From: Leishmania infantum JPCM5
Taxonomy: Eukaryota > Euglenozoa > Kinetoplastea > Trypanosomatida > Trypanosomatidae
Direction of reading: 5' to 3'
DNA length: 64,000 bases
Assembly (NCBI RefSeq): GCF_000002875.2
Contig: NC_009392.2
Location: 418,501-482,500, forward strand
A program made the position numbers and the translations under genes. The notes under the pieces were generated by a model. It was not told the origin of the DNA. It did not search any database and was given only the letters and a program-made list of their open reading frames with translations. Positions 9,906 through 19,835 of this stretch are shown here, piece by piece; position 1 is the stretch's first letter; every line of letters begins with the position of its first letter.

Positions 9906-9991
9906 TGCCCGGTCTTTTCTCTGTTACTGGTTTCCTGTCTTTTATTAAATTCCCTGGCACACAATGCGATGGGTATGGTACTTCGGCACAG
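9906..9991 (+). promoter_or_regulatory. Predicted spliced-leader acceptor region for the gene at 10019
   Basis: A pyrimidine-rich run (CTTTTCTCTGTTACTGGTTT and beyond, to about 9950) is followed by the first plausible AG near 9990, about 28 nt before the ATG at 10019. Inferred from the pattern only. Confidence 0.35.
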
Positions 9992-10018
9992 TAGGCCGTA
10001 AGCTGTAAAATTTTGACC

Positions 10019-11116
10019 ATGCGCCGTCTCACCGCCCCTGCTCTGAGCACTCCGTGCGTTCGCTCCATCTGCGGGGCAGCGCCTGTGATGTACTTTCCTC
10101 CCGTGCCGTTTGCGTCCGTCTCCAAGGAGGAGCAGATCAAGAAGAACACCAAGATCGCGATCGAGATGATCAGGCGCTACAAGGGTGAGGCGCCTGCGTC
10201 CTACACGCGCAAGCACACCGCCACCATAGAGCAACTCGAGAAAGAGATTGAGGCGCTTCTGGGCGGCGCACAGAAGATGCGCAAGGCCACCACGGATGAT
10301 CAGCCAATGGACAAGCTGGCACTGATGGAGCGCTGCCTCCGCCATGCTCTCTGGTCGTACCACAAAGACGATGGCAAGTATGATTTTGATGAGATTGCGA
10401 GGTGGGTTGTTTACACCCCCGAGGACGAGGTGAAGCTCGCACAGATGAAGCGCCAGGTGGAGGCCAAGTCGAAGCTGGCGGCGTATCGTGCCAAGCGTGC
10501 CGAGCAGGGTCTGCCCGAAGCCCCCGTTCCGCAGATCAACTGGGGGGAAGAGTACAACAACGTGACGGACCGCGAGCTGGTGAACGAGAAGCGGATTCGC
10601 TACGATACGATTGCCGCCAACACCATGGAGCGTGACGAGGCCCAGATTGAGGCCGTGCTGCAGCAATACCGCAAGCCGGTGCAAGATAAGCGCCTTGACG
10701 ACCTTGTTGATCTTCTCGAGCGCTTCAAGCCGGTGCTCGCTCGCGAGGCCATTATGCAGCGCCTCACCATCAAGCACTTGGAGGGTCAGCTGGGCGTGTG
10801 GCGCTACATGGACTGGTGCCCTGAGGTGCGTGATCGCGCCGAGCTCGAGGTGGATGTCTCCGGCTTCCAGTGGTGGTCTCCGCTGGAGGAGCGCCGCCTT
10901 TTGCCGGTGCGGCTGCGCTCTGTGAACGAGGTGCGTGAAATTATGGCTCAGACCCAGTCCTCGAAGGCCGCTGAGGCATCGGCTCACAGTCCACAGGCGT
11001 CTCAGTCTGCCGGTGACGGTGACCGCGAGCGGCTTCTGAAGGAGGTGCTGGCTTTGCAGGCCCGAATTCACCAGCGCGATGATGCTCCGGTAGAGGAAAA
11101 TAAGGCTGCTCACTAA
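10019..11116 (+). CDS. Probable kinetoplastid mitochondrial ATP synthase subunit (ATPTB2-like)
   Basis: 365 residues. The Arg-rich N terminus (MRRLTAPALS) looks like a mitochondrial targeting peptide. The body is mainly helical and charged, with heptad-like stretches (about 30-80 and 140-200), and the C-terminal 40 residues are low-complexity then helical. No enzyme motif is visible. The assignment as the ATPTB2 subunit of the unusual kinetoplastid F1Fo-ATP synthase comes from memory of synteny: in T. brucei that gene is the immediate neighbour of STI1 on chromosome 5, as here. Treat the name as a synteny-based inference that needs an alignment. Codon use is G/C-ending, like the genes to the right and unlike the two genes to the left. 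Confidence 0.5.
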   Translation: MRRLTAPALSTPCVRSICGAAPVMYFPPVPFASVSKEEQIKKNTKIAIEMIRRYKGEAPASYTRKHTATIEQLEKEIEALLGGAQKMRKATTDDQPMDKLALMERCLRHALWSYHKDDGKYDFDEIARWVVYTPEDEVKLAQMKRQVEAKSKLAAYRAKRAEQGLPEAPVPQINWGEEYNNVTDRELVNEKRIRYDTIAANTMERDEAQIEAVLQQYRKPVQDKRLDDLVDLLERFKPVLAREAIMQRLTIKHLEGQLGVWRYMDWCPEVRDRAELEVDVSGFQWWSPLEERRLLPVRLRSVNEVREIMAQTQSSKAAEASAHSPQASQSAGDGDRERLLKEVLALQARIHQRDDAPVEENKAAH

Positions 11117-11378
11117 GAGGGGTGTCGCGCTGATTCCCGCTGCTGCAGTACGAAAAGCGTGCGAAGATGAACCGATACGTGACTTCTCACCTTCATCGTT
11201 GTCGCTCATCTCTGCCCTTGTCGGTTCACCAGTTCTTCGCGTTTGCTGATAGCAGCGGCGTCTGTCTCATTCCCTTCTTTCTTTTGGTTCTCGACATTCT
11301 CCTCGCGTAGCGTCTTTACACAGCTTAGGAAGTGCCGGGGTGGGCACGTGTATGTGTGCGTAAGGAGGTGAGTGATGT

Positions 11379-11413
<35 letters not shown>

Positions 11414-12117
11414 GCACGCACCATCTAAGGCACCGCGAACAGAAGAAGAAGGGGGGCCTCCCTCGCTTTTCTTTTCTGGTTCGTTCCTTCTCTCTTTTGT
11501 TTCGAGTTAGCACAAAGTGATTACTTTTTATATGAAGTTGATTAACACGTGTAGCACCGGCAAAACAGAACAGCAGCGACAACAACAAGCGGCTAGACGC
11601 ATGCAACACACGCACGGGAACGCAGTACTTTTGTGGAAGTCCGAAAGCGATTGTTTTAGTGCCAGAGGCACCACGGGTGCGATAGCGGATCAAGTGTAGA
11701 GAACAATGAGCACCGTGTGAGATCGCCAGCTGTGCGTGCGAAAGCGGTGCCATCGGATAGGCAGCACCGGTGGAGCTGCAGGAAACCACCTTTCTCTGCA
11801 GGTCTCTTTTTGTTTTCGTCTGAGAATGCGCAAAGGCCTGCTGGTGCCCTTATCACGTATCATATCTTTCGTTGCGCGCTCACTTTGCCTTGCCTCTCCT
11901 TTCCCTCTCTTCCGTGGTGGTGCCGTGTATGCCTTCTGAGACCCGCTACGTCACTTTGCTCGTTTGAACAGAACTACTGTGAACACCCACGAGCGATCAC
12001 ACACATACACATCCCTCACTCACACACACACACACAGCAACATCTATCCTACATACGGCTGAAAAAAAAAGTCTACGAACAAAATTTTTACAGTGCGTCG
12101 CCGCACATTTCTCCGTA
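11117..12117. repeat. Spacer with (CA)n(TA)n microsatellite
   Basis: A compound microsatellite, (CA) then (TA), occupies about 11379-11413. A pyrimidine-rich stretch at about 11876-11925 (CTTTGCCTTGCCTCTCCTTT) and a second CA run near 12016-12034 precede STI1. These are likely splice and polyadenylation signals. No gene supported. Confidence 0.6.
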
Positions 12118-13758
12118 ATGGACGCAACTGAGCTGAAGAACAAGGGGAACGAAGAGTTCTCCGCCGGCCGCTATGTGGAGGCAGTGAACTACTTCTCAAA
12201 GGCGATCCAGTTGGATGAGCAGAACAGTGTCCTCTACAGCAACCGCTCCGCCTGCTTTGCAGCCATGCAAAAGTACAAGGACGCGCTGGACGACGCCGAC
12301 AAGTGCATCTCGATCAAGCCGAATTGGGCCAAGGGCTACGTGCGCCGAGGCGCAGCTCTCCATGGCATGCGCCGCTACGACGATGCCATTGCCGCGTATG
12401 AAAAGGGGCTCAAGGTGGACCCTTCCAACAGCAGCTGCGCGCAGGGCGTGAAGGACGTGCAGGTAGCCAAGGCCCGCGAAGCACGTGACCCCATCGCTCG
12501 CGTCTTCACCCCGGAGGCGTTCCGAAAGATCCAAGAGAATCCCAAGCTGTCCCTACTTATGCTGCAGCCTGACTACGTGAAGATGGTGGACACCGTCATC
12601 CGCGACCCTTCGCAGGCCCGACTGTACATGGAAGACCAGCGCTTTGCCCTGACGCTCATGTACCTGAGCGGGATGAAGATTCCCAACGATGGTGATGACG
12701 AGGAGGAGGAACGTCCGTCTGCGAAGGCGGCGGAGACAGCGAAGCCAAAAGAGGAGAAGCTTCTCACCGACAACGAGAAGGAGGCCCTGGCGCTCAAGGA
12801 GGAGGGCAACAAGCTCTACCTCTCGAAAAAGTTTGAGGAGGCGCTGACCAAGTACCAAGAGGCGCAGGTGAAAGACCCCAAGAACACTTTGTACATTCTG
12901 AACGTGTCGGCCGTGTACTTCGAGCAGGGTGACTACGACAAGTGCATCGCCGAGTGCGAGCACGGTATCGAGCACGCTCGCGAGAACCACTGCGACTACA
13001 CAATCATTGCGAAGCTCATGACCCGGAACGCCTTGTGCCTCCAAAAGCAGAGGAAGTACGAGGCCGCCATTGACCTTTACAAGCGCGCCCTTGTCGAGTG
13101 GCGTAACCCTGACACCCTCAAGAAGCTCACGGAGTGCGAGAAGGAGCACCAAAAGGCGGTGGAGGAAGCCTACATCGATCCTGAGATCGCGAAGCAGAAG
13201 AAAGACGAAGGTAACCAGTACTTCAAGGAGGATAAGTTCCCCGAGGCCGTGACAGCGTACACGGAGGCCATCAAACGCAACCCTGCCGAGCACACTTCCT
13301 ACAGCAATCGCGCGGCCGCTTACATCAAGCTTGGAGCCTTCAACGACGCCCTCAAGGACGCGGAGAAGTGCATTGAGCTGAAGCCCGACTTTGTTAAGGG
13401 CTACGCGCGCAAGGGTCATGCTTACTTTTGGACCAAGCAGTACAACCGCGCGCTGCAGGCGTACGATGAGGGCCTCAAGGTGGACCCGAGCAACGCGGAC
13501 TGCAAGGATGGGCGGTATCGCACAATCATGAAGATTCAGGAGATGGCATCTGGCCAGTCCGCGGATGGCGACGAGGCGGCGCGCCGCGCCATGGACGATC
13601 CTGAAATCGCGGCAATCATGCAAGATAGCTATATGCAACTAGTGCTGAAGGAGATGCAGAACGATCCCACGCGCATTCAGGAGTACATGAAGGACTCCGG
13701 CATCTCAGCGAAGATCAACAAGCTGATTTCAGCTGGCATCATTCGTTTTGGTCAGTAG
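12118..13758 (+). CDS. Stress-inducible protein STI1/HOP co-chaperone
   Basis: 546 residues, the length I remember for Leishmania STI1. Three TPR modules can be read: TPR1 (about 4-105, starting LKNKGNEEFSAGRY), TPR2A (from about 226, LKEEGNKLYLSKKFEEAL) and TPR2B (from about 362, KKDEGNQYFKEDKFPEAV). Two aspartate-proline DP domains lie at about 131-185 and 487-540. An acidic/Lys-rich linker (about 186-220, GDDEEEERPSAKA) separates DP1 from TPR2A. STI1/HOP links HSP70 and HSP90 (HSP83 in Leishmania) through these TPR clamps and passes clients between them in the cytosol. The N-terminal clamp Lys/Asn pattern (KGNEEF, NRSACF) is intact. A strong G-run motif lies downstream, probably in its 3'UTR. 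Confidence 0.95.
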   Translation: MDATELKNKGNEEFSAGRYVEAVNYFSKAIQLDEQNSVLYSNRSACFAAMQKYKDALDDADKCISIKPNWAKGYVRRGAALHGMRRYDDAIAAYEKGLKVDPSNSSCAQGVKDVQVAKAREARDPIARVFTPEAFRKIQENPKLSLLMLQPDYVKMVDTVIRDPSQARLYMEDQRFALTLMYLSGMKIPNDGDDEEEERPSAKAAETAKPKEEKLLTDNEKEALALKEEGNKLYLSKKFEEALTKYQEAQVKDPKNTLYILNVSAVYFEQGDYDKCIAECEHGIEHARENHCDYTIIAKLMTRNALCLQKQRKYEAAIDLYKRALVEWRNPDTLKKLTECEKEHQKAVEEAYIDPEIAKQKKDEGNQYFKEDKFPEAVTAYTEAIKRNPAEHTSYSNRAAAYIKLGAFNDALKDAEKCIELKPDFVKGYARKGHAYFWTKQYNRALQAYDEGLKVDPSNADCKDGRYRTIMKIQEMASGQSADGDEAARRAMDDPEIAAIMQDSYMQLVLKEMQNDPTRIQEYMKDSGISAKINKLISAGIIRFGQ

Positions 13759-15453
13759 ACTTCTACGCTGCCTCATTTTTTCTGTGTCTTTGCGTCGGCG
13801 GGCATGACAAAGAACAGTAAAGCAGCGATTCACATGCACGGGTAAAGTGCTGCGCCTCTCAAACACGACGTCGAGGCTGTGGTGCAGATGCGCGTCCCGC
13901 ATGAAGGTAATGAAGGGGAAGCAAGGGATGTCGTTTGTGAGCCTTTGTGGCTGCGCACACACTCCTTATCTCCTTCGCTTGGCACCTTCTCCCCTTTTTC
14001 TTCTTCTCACGCTCTTCCTGGCGCGGTGGTGCAACGATTTTGTTTTATTTTCGTGTGTAGTTCCTCTATTCAACGGTGCGATGACGCTAAAGAAGCTGCC
14101 CTGTATTCGGCTAGGGCGAAGGTAAAAGACTAGAGGGAGGGAGGGAGGGAGGGGGAAGGCAGGGGCGGCGAGCAGAGGGGACACCGTGGCCATCACCGAA
14201 AAGAAACAAGCAAAAGAAAAGGTCTCCAACGCCTGCATTTCCGCGCGCTCTCACCCACCTCCCTTCTCTCTCTCTCGCTATCTTGTCAACGGAGACATGA
14301 AGGTCATTTGGTAGGAAAAGAGGGGAGGGAGGGGGACGACGCGCTGCGTCTTTCGGGCACTGGCCGCGTGCGGCACCCTCTTTTTTTTTCTCTCTATTGG
14401 CACTGTCTTGTTTCTTTTCCCTTTCCTATCATACGCGTCTCGCAAAAGACTCCGCGCTGAGCAGCCATGTGCTGCGGCGTGGAGGAAGTACATAGACGTC
14501 ACTGATGCATAAATGCGCGTCCGTGTACGCGCTTGTATGGAGCTTCTAACAGCGTCTGTGTGTGTCTGTGTATTTCGAGCGTCTGTATGCTATTCTATTA
14601 AGCACCGAAGAAACGACACAAACGACAGCGAAGATGGTGTCGGCTTTTCGGCTAATCGCTCCCTTCAATAGCTTCTCTGAAGGAGATTCTCCCCCCAGAG
14701 GAATAGACTGCAGATGGGGTCAACGTATATCTGAGGAGTCGACAGAAGACAAGGAAAAGAAGGGTGACGCAGAACCATGTTGTTTTCTTTGTGCCCAGGT
14801 GTCACGTTGGCAGCGGCGGGCCTGTGCAGGTGGCGATGGAGGCGCACGGGGTGGCATAGAAGCTCACGGGCTGATCACGCAGCTTCTGGCTTTACAAGCT
14901 GATCATCTTGCTGCGATGCTGCGATGCCGCGGTGCACCGTGACACCCGTGCATACCAAAGAAAACGACCAAAAACAAAACATGATCAATAACGAAGGGGC
15001 AACACAAACGGGCAATCGGTAGGGGGCGCGTCTGGTGCTGTAGTCGACAGAGCTCACTCTCGTGTTCACGACAACGCACTGCAGGAATACCTTCCGGGTG
15101 TCTACTGAGGTAGACAGAGACGCACTCACGCATAGCCAGGCAACCACTTTGGTGTCCCCCCCTCTTCAACTCTCCCTGCTTGCCCACGTTCGCCATGCCT
15201 CGTGCGCACCATACACCCGCCCATCGATACATGAACGCCGTTACTGTTTCGCTCCTTTTCCATGCTGCCTCTCGTAACTTAAACATACAACAACACAAAA
15301 CTAACTCTTGTGCCTTCTTCACTAGAGGAACTCCATCATCCACACTTAGTCCCCTTGTTGCTATCGCCCAGCGCCTTCGCACGCGAAACGTGCGCAGATA
15401 CACCTCTTCCAATAACATAACACCACAACAGTGGGTGTGTGTCTGTGCCCTTC
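13759..15453. other. 1.7-kb spacer downstream of STI1
   Basis: No coding region is supported. It contains the G-run motif at 14135-14155 (listed separately), another purine run at 14321-14336, and CT-rich tracts (13988-14008, 14252-14278). The last 250 bp before the next gene are moderately A/C-rich without a clear long pyrimidine tract. Confidence 0.5.
14135..14155 (+). other. Potential RNA G-quadruplex in STI1 3' region
   Basis: Four GGGA units followed by GGGGG make five G-runs with single-base loops, the most stable class of G-quadruplex pattern. They lie on the transcribed RNA strand about 375 nt after the STI1 stop. Seen in sequence; folding and function are inference. Confidence 0.5.
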
Positions 15454-18072
15454 ATGTCCTCCGATCCGCAGCTCCGCCTCTCGATGGCGAACCAGAGCAA
15501 CGTGCCAAAGGAGTACGTTCGCGCTTTGGATCCGCAGCTGCTTCCCCCGCGCGTGGGGCACAACTGGAATGACCAGGCGTTTCGCTTCAAGCAAGGCAAG
15601 CCACAGCAGCTGGAGGCGGAGTTCCGCGGCACGCGCGTGTTTCCTGCCACGCGAAACAGCACGTTCCCAGCACCGGCCCCAGACATGTGCCGCACTGCGC
15701 AGCAGCTGGTCGATGCCTTGATGTCTTCTTCCCTCAACCGCAACGCCGCTACGCGCAAAGCTCGCGCTGCTGCGGATTGGCGCCACGTGACACTGGATGA
15801 CAAGGTGCTGCGCTTCTACGCTTTCTTCAGCGAGCCGGCTCCCGAGGCGGGGGCGGCCTCGTTCTGGCACCGCAGGGTGGTCATTAGCTTCTTCCCCGTC
15901 GACGACACAATCCTCATCGAGGAGCCGCGCATCATTAACAGCGGGCTTGACGGCGGCGTGTTTCTGAAGCGGCAGAAGGTGGTCGCCGATCCGCGGCAGC
16001 GAGAACAGTTCCCTGGTGAGGAGTACGTGTCCCTCAACTTCTTCAACGTGGGAAACTCGGTGCGGCTCAACGCCACGGACTTCTTCTTGTACGACTGCGA
16101 CGACTTCACACGTGACTTCCTCACAGCCCTCGGCATCGAGGTGGGGGCGCCAGTGGAGTGCCCAGACGATCTGTTTATGTCCGAGTACGGGCGATATCAG
16201 GAGCGGCTCAAGTCTGGCAAGTTCGGCTTGCTGTCTCAGGACTCTAGCGCCGATGAGGTGGAGCATTCCGTCCGCTTCATCCGGGACGGTGGAAAGATGC
16301 TCCGCTTCTACGCCATCCTCGACGAGCGTGACAGCGTCCCTGCTGGGATGGTGCGAAGGCTGGAGGTGATGTTGTTTGTGGAGGACAACTCCATTGCTAT
16401 TGTGCAGCGGCAGAGCTCTCCAGAGAGCTGCCAAGGCCTGTACCTGTCGCGATGCTGGCTTCCCAAGAGTGGCTCGGTGGCCAAGGCGAACGAGCTGACG
16501 TTTGCACATCGCGTGAACGGACAGCGCGAGCCGGACATGGGCATCCCAGACGCCTACTACCGCGACGTGGATCTGGACGTCGGCGTGACTCTGAACGTCT
16601 TCGGCCGCTCAGTCCTCCTGTACGACTGCGATGACTACACACGAGAATTTTTCATGGAGCGCTACGGCGTTTCTTTGCGGCCGCCTGTGGATGTGTCGAG
16701 TTACTTTCAGGGAGATGGGCGCCGAACAGTACTCGGGACAGAGGCACCAACGAAGAGCCTCCTTGGAGACGGTGTGAAGAGTGTGGTGGGGAAACCAGTT
16801 ACCGCCGCGGACGCCGGAGACGCCGGAGACGCCGACGGAGGCGTCGCCGTCTCCTCGGCCAATGCCGCCGCAGCGGCGAAAGGCACGCCGACTGACACGC
16901 TCCGTTTCCGTGCTGTGCTCGCCCGCCCCGCCAACCATGACGACGAGCAGCGCCGCTTCACTGTCACTTACTACACCAACTCGGAGGAGTTCATGGTGTA
17001 TGAGAGTGCGTACCCGAAGGCCGGCATCAACGGTGGCTGCATGTGGAAGCGAAGGAAGGTGATGAAGATTCCGCCGAAGCCTGGCCCACGCAACGCGCCG
17101 AAACCACCGGCCGTGCCGGGCGAGGTGCCACACTACACCCTCTCCGATCTGGGTGAGGGCAAGGAGGTCGTCATCAACGGTCTACCGCTGCGGCTTTACA
17201 GGATGGATGCGCACACCGCCACCTTCTACGCCCGCTGCGCCGGTACGCTGCCGGAGGACACTGCTGACGGGCCAGCGATGGTGACGGATGCGACGGGGGC
17301 GATGGTGACGGTAGACCATCTCGTCTCGGAGCTTCGCAGCCACCTTCACTCTCGATATGGAACTGGGGTAGCCTCGTTTATGGCACTCGATCGCGACCGC
17401 GACGGTATTGTAAGTTTGCCCGAGTTCACGATGGCGATGAAGGCGTTCCAGATTACGGAAGACAGGGGTGCCGCGGCTGCCATCTTCGCGCATATCGCCC
17501 CCACACGCGACACAGCGTACTTCACTTCTGTAGACCTGATGAAGTGGATAGACGCCGTCGGCGATGAGCACAGGACGGCAGGCTCTGTGCGAATTGCCAG
17601 CATGCCAAGCGGCGGCAGGGAGGCCGAGCTGAAGGAGATTGAGCGGCGTGCGTTGCGCTCAAAGGTGCTGCGGGAGCTGAAGTCCCGCCTGGACGCACGG
17701 TGCTGGAAAGGGGCGGACATGTTTCGCCTGGCGTCCACCATGCCGCGTGCCTACCGTGGCCGTCGGGCTGACCTGTATTCTTTCACGAACCCAGACCGCG
17801 ACACAGTCATCACTCCAGTGCAGCTGCGCCGCTGCATCGAGGAGATACTCACTGGCGCCCCCACCGCCGCGGAGATGGCGTGTCTCTTAGAATTCTTCTT
17901 TCCTAGTCTGCCAGCGGAGGCCTACACTCAAACCCGCGACAACGGCACAACGTACGCCGTTGACTTGAACGAGTTCCAGAAGCGGTACTACGTGATGACA
18001 AAGGAGACGATGCTGCCGGACGACGATGCCGCTGCCGCCTCAAGCTCGTCGCGAAGGGGGACAAGAGAGTGA
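15454..18072 (+). CDS. EFHC1/Rib72-like axonemal protein (three DM10 domains, EF-hand)
   Basis: 872 residues. Three DM10 domains are visible: about 115-225 (starting DKVLRFYAFF), 280-400 (KMLRFYAIL) and 480-590 (DTLRFRAVL). The first two end in FFLYDCDDFTRDF- or VLLYDCDDYTREF-type strings typical of this domain. An EF-hand-like loop DRDRDGIVSLPEF lies at about 646-658, and a second possible one near 765-790 (NPDRDTVITPVQL). This order matches EFHC1/EFHC2 (Rib72), microtubule inner proteins inside the A-tubule of axonemal doublets that stabilise the flagellum. The linker after the second DM10 domain has an Ala/Gly/Asp repeat (about 450-465) typical of low-complexity expansion in Leishmania. 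The start is the first ATG; codons upstream in the same frame contain only GTG. Confidence 0.85.
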   Translation: MSSDPQLRLSMANQSNVPKEYVRALDPQLLPPRVGHNWNDQAFRFKQGKPQQLEAEFRGTRVFPATRNSTFPAPAPDMCRTAQQLVDALMSSSLNRNAATRKARAAADWRHVTLDDKVLRFYAFFSEPAPEAGAASFWHRRVVISFFPVDDTILIEEPRIINSGLDGGVFLKRQKVVADPRQREQFPGEEYVSLNFFNVGNSVRLNATDFFLYDCDDFTRDFLTALGIEVGAPVECPDDLFMSEYGRYQERLKSGKFGLLSQDSSADEVEHSVRFIRDGGKMLRFYAILDERDSVPAGMVRRLEVMLFVEDNSIAIVQRQSSPESCQGLYLSRCWLPKSGSVAKANELTFAHRVNGQREPDMGIPDAYYRDVDLDVGVTLNVFGRSVLLYDCDDYTREFFMERYGVSLRPPVDVSSYFQGDGRRTVLGTEAPTKSLLGDGVKSVVGKPVTAADAGDAGDADGGVAVSSANAAAAAKGTPTDTLRFRAVLARPANHDDEQRRFTVTYYTNSEEFMVYESAYPKAGINGGCMWKRRKVMKIPPKPGPRNAPKPPAVPGEVPHYTLSDLGEGKEVVINGLPLRLYRMDAHTATFYARCAGTLPEDTADGPAMVTDATGAMVTVDHLVSELRSHLHSRYGTGVASFMALDRDRDGIVSLPEFTMAMKAFQITEDRGAAAAIFAHIAPTRDTAYFTSVDLMKWIDAVGDEHRTAGSVRIASMPSGGREAELKEIERRALRSKVLRELKSRLDARCWKGADMFRLASTMPRAYRGRRADLYSFTNPDRDTVITPVQLRRCIEEILTGAPTAAEMACLLEFFFPSLPAEAYTQTRDNGTTYAVDLNEFQKRYYVMTKETMLPDDDAAAASSSSRRGTRE

Positions 18073-18847
18073 GAGAGAGGAGTGGGCTTGTCTGTCGCTT
18101 CGCTTCTCTTCTCCGCACGCGCATGGCTGGGTTTGGCTCGCTCCCCCTCCTCCCTCTCTCTTTCTCAGTCTCTCCTGCTGTTTGAATGGATTGTTTGCAG
18201 TGCAGGCGCGAGTGACGCCGTTGATGCGGGCCACACCCTCCGTCGTTTTCGTTTCCTCTCCGTTCGCCCGGATTCTCTACTCCTTTTTTTCAGTGGCGGC
18301 TGCTGGTTGTCGTTGCCAATCTTGCCGAGCCGCATGCGCATATGGCAGCGTCGGGATCTCTCTCTCTATCCCTCTGTGCATCTGTTCACCTCTTTTTTTT
18401 TCTCCCTTGAATGTAAACTACACAGCGGGCCCGTGCTGTGCTCCCCACTCCCCCCTTTCTCTTGCCTCCAGCAGCTTTCCTTTACCCGCATGCCTTTTTC
18501 TGTTCGCTCTCCGTGCCGTGTTTCCATCTCCTCTGCCACCCGGAATACGGGAAGGACAAATTGGAATCGTCAAAAGATACGTGGCCTCCCCCCTCACGCC
18601 GCCACCCCCGCTCCACCTCCCCCTACCGGCCCTCCTCCATGCAGGGACATGCAGCAGGCATGCGACAGCGACATGGTTCTTGAGTTCGAGTTTGTAAGTG
18701 CAGCGAAGGCGCTTCAAAAGCGCTTGGCCTTTTGCTGTCCTCGTTTGGTAGTCGGCGGTGGTGGTGCTTGCACAGATTGTGCGTGAGCGTGTGTAGCCAT
18801 GTATGCGTAGCCCCACTCGAAGCACGTCTGTCTGTGAGTGTGTGCGA

Positions 18848-18875
18848 GTCGGCGCACCTGAGAAGGTGCGCCGAC
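18848..18875 (+). other. Perfect 12-bp RNA hairpin with GAGA (GNRA) tetraloop
   Basis: Arms GTCGGCGCACCT (18848-18859) and AGGTGCGCCGAC (18864-18875) are exact reverse complements around the loop GAGA, which fits the GNRA tetraloop rule. It lies about 775 nt after the stop of the EFHC1-like gene and 960 nt before PRPP synthetase, so it is probably in a 3'UTR or intergenic RNA. Its function is unknown. Confidence 0.7.
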
Positions 18876-19778
18876 ACCTCGCTTTTTGAAATGGGTTCCA
18901 TTGCGCTCGTCCCCTCTCCCGCACCACCCTTTCCTCTGTCTCTGTTTCTCCCTCTGTCCATGGTATTGGACCGCAACGTATGTGCGTGTGCTTCTACCCC
19001 CGTCTAACAGAGGGACAGCAACGTGGGCGACAACAACGGAAGTGAGAGAACAGAACGGACAATAACGTTTCCACTATCTTCTCCGTTGCGCTGTCTGCTG
19101 TTTGTGTGGCTCATCGGCATCCATTATCACCTCCAGAGTCACATCGAGTCGCGATCTGGGCGCCTCTGTTCGAGGTCGAGCGATCAACAACAACAAAGAT
19201 ACTCCTGCAACACAGGCGACAGGCTCACACAATTTTTCGCAGCAATACGCAAGGCACCCCACGGACGCGGCCACCCTCCTTTTCGGTTCTTCTTTCACAT
19301 CCGCTGTCTTTCACTGCGTGCGAGGGGATACGGGGTTTTGGTGTGTTTCCTCCGATCTGCTTTTCTTGCCTCCCCCCTCCTTCTCTTCCCTCCTCCCTCC
19401 TCTCCCCCCTGGACCTTTACCATATTGAAGAGCAGGCGTTTCACCTACACTAAAACAAAAACGTGTGTCGACTATCAGCTCGTATTTCAGTGATAGGGGG
19501 GTAGCTCTCCTCTCCCACTTCTTGAGTATACATACATATATATATATATACACTATATAAGCAAGGAAAAACCAAAGTGGGAAACAGAAGGATCACCGCT
19601 GTAAAGTGGGAGGCGAACGAGGCGCAAAGAAGAAAAAAAAAGGAGGCGGCTGTGGTGGAGTGGCAGGCGACATACACACACTCGCACTGTGCCGCCCTTT
19701 TTCGTTCTTCTGCTTCCTGTTGCGTGTCCTTTTCTCTCCTCTTTTTATGTGTGGACCGACCGCGGCGTTTGAACGGTT

Positions 19779-19813
19779 CCCCCTGTTCTGTTCTATTTTT
19801 ACCCCTTTCCCAG
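19779..19813 (+). promoter_or_regulatory. Predicted spliced-leader acceptor for PRPP synthetase
   Basis: A continuous pyrimidine-rich tract (about 19780-19810) ends in CCCAG at 19809-19813, 22 nt before the ATG at 19836. A second T/C run at 19697-19746 could be an alternative. Pattern-based inference. Confidence 0.45.
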
Positions 19814-19835
19814 TGCCCACGGATTGCCCTCGAAA

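Larger units (their letters stand above)
18073..19835. other. 1.76-kb spacer with pyrimidine tracts and a hairpin
   Basis: Many CT-rich stretches (18139-18178, 18356-18408, 19369-19417) and an (AT)n run at about 19535-19550. A perfect hairpin at 18848-18875 is listed separately. No gene supported. Confidence 0.5.

Noticed and set aside
9899..11209. Antisense open frame of 436 codons
   Set aside because: It mirrors the ATP synthase subunit-like gene; its Leu/His/Arg-rich translation is the usual shadow of a G/C-ending sense gene.
12553..13638. Antisense open frame of 361 codons inside STI1
   Set aside because: Shadow of the well-supported STI1 gene.
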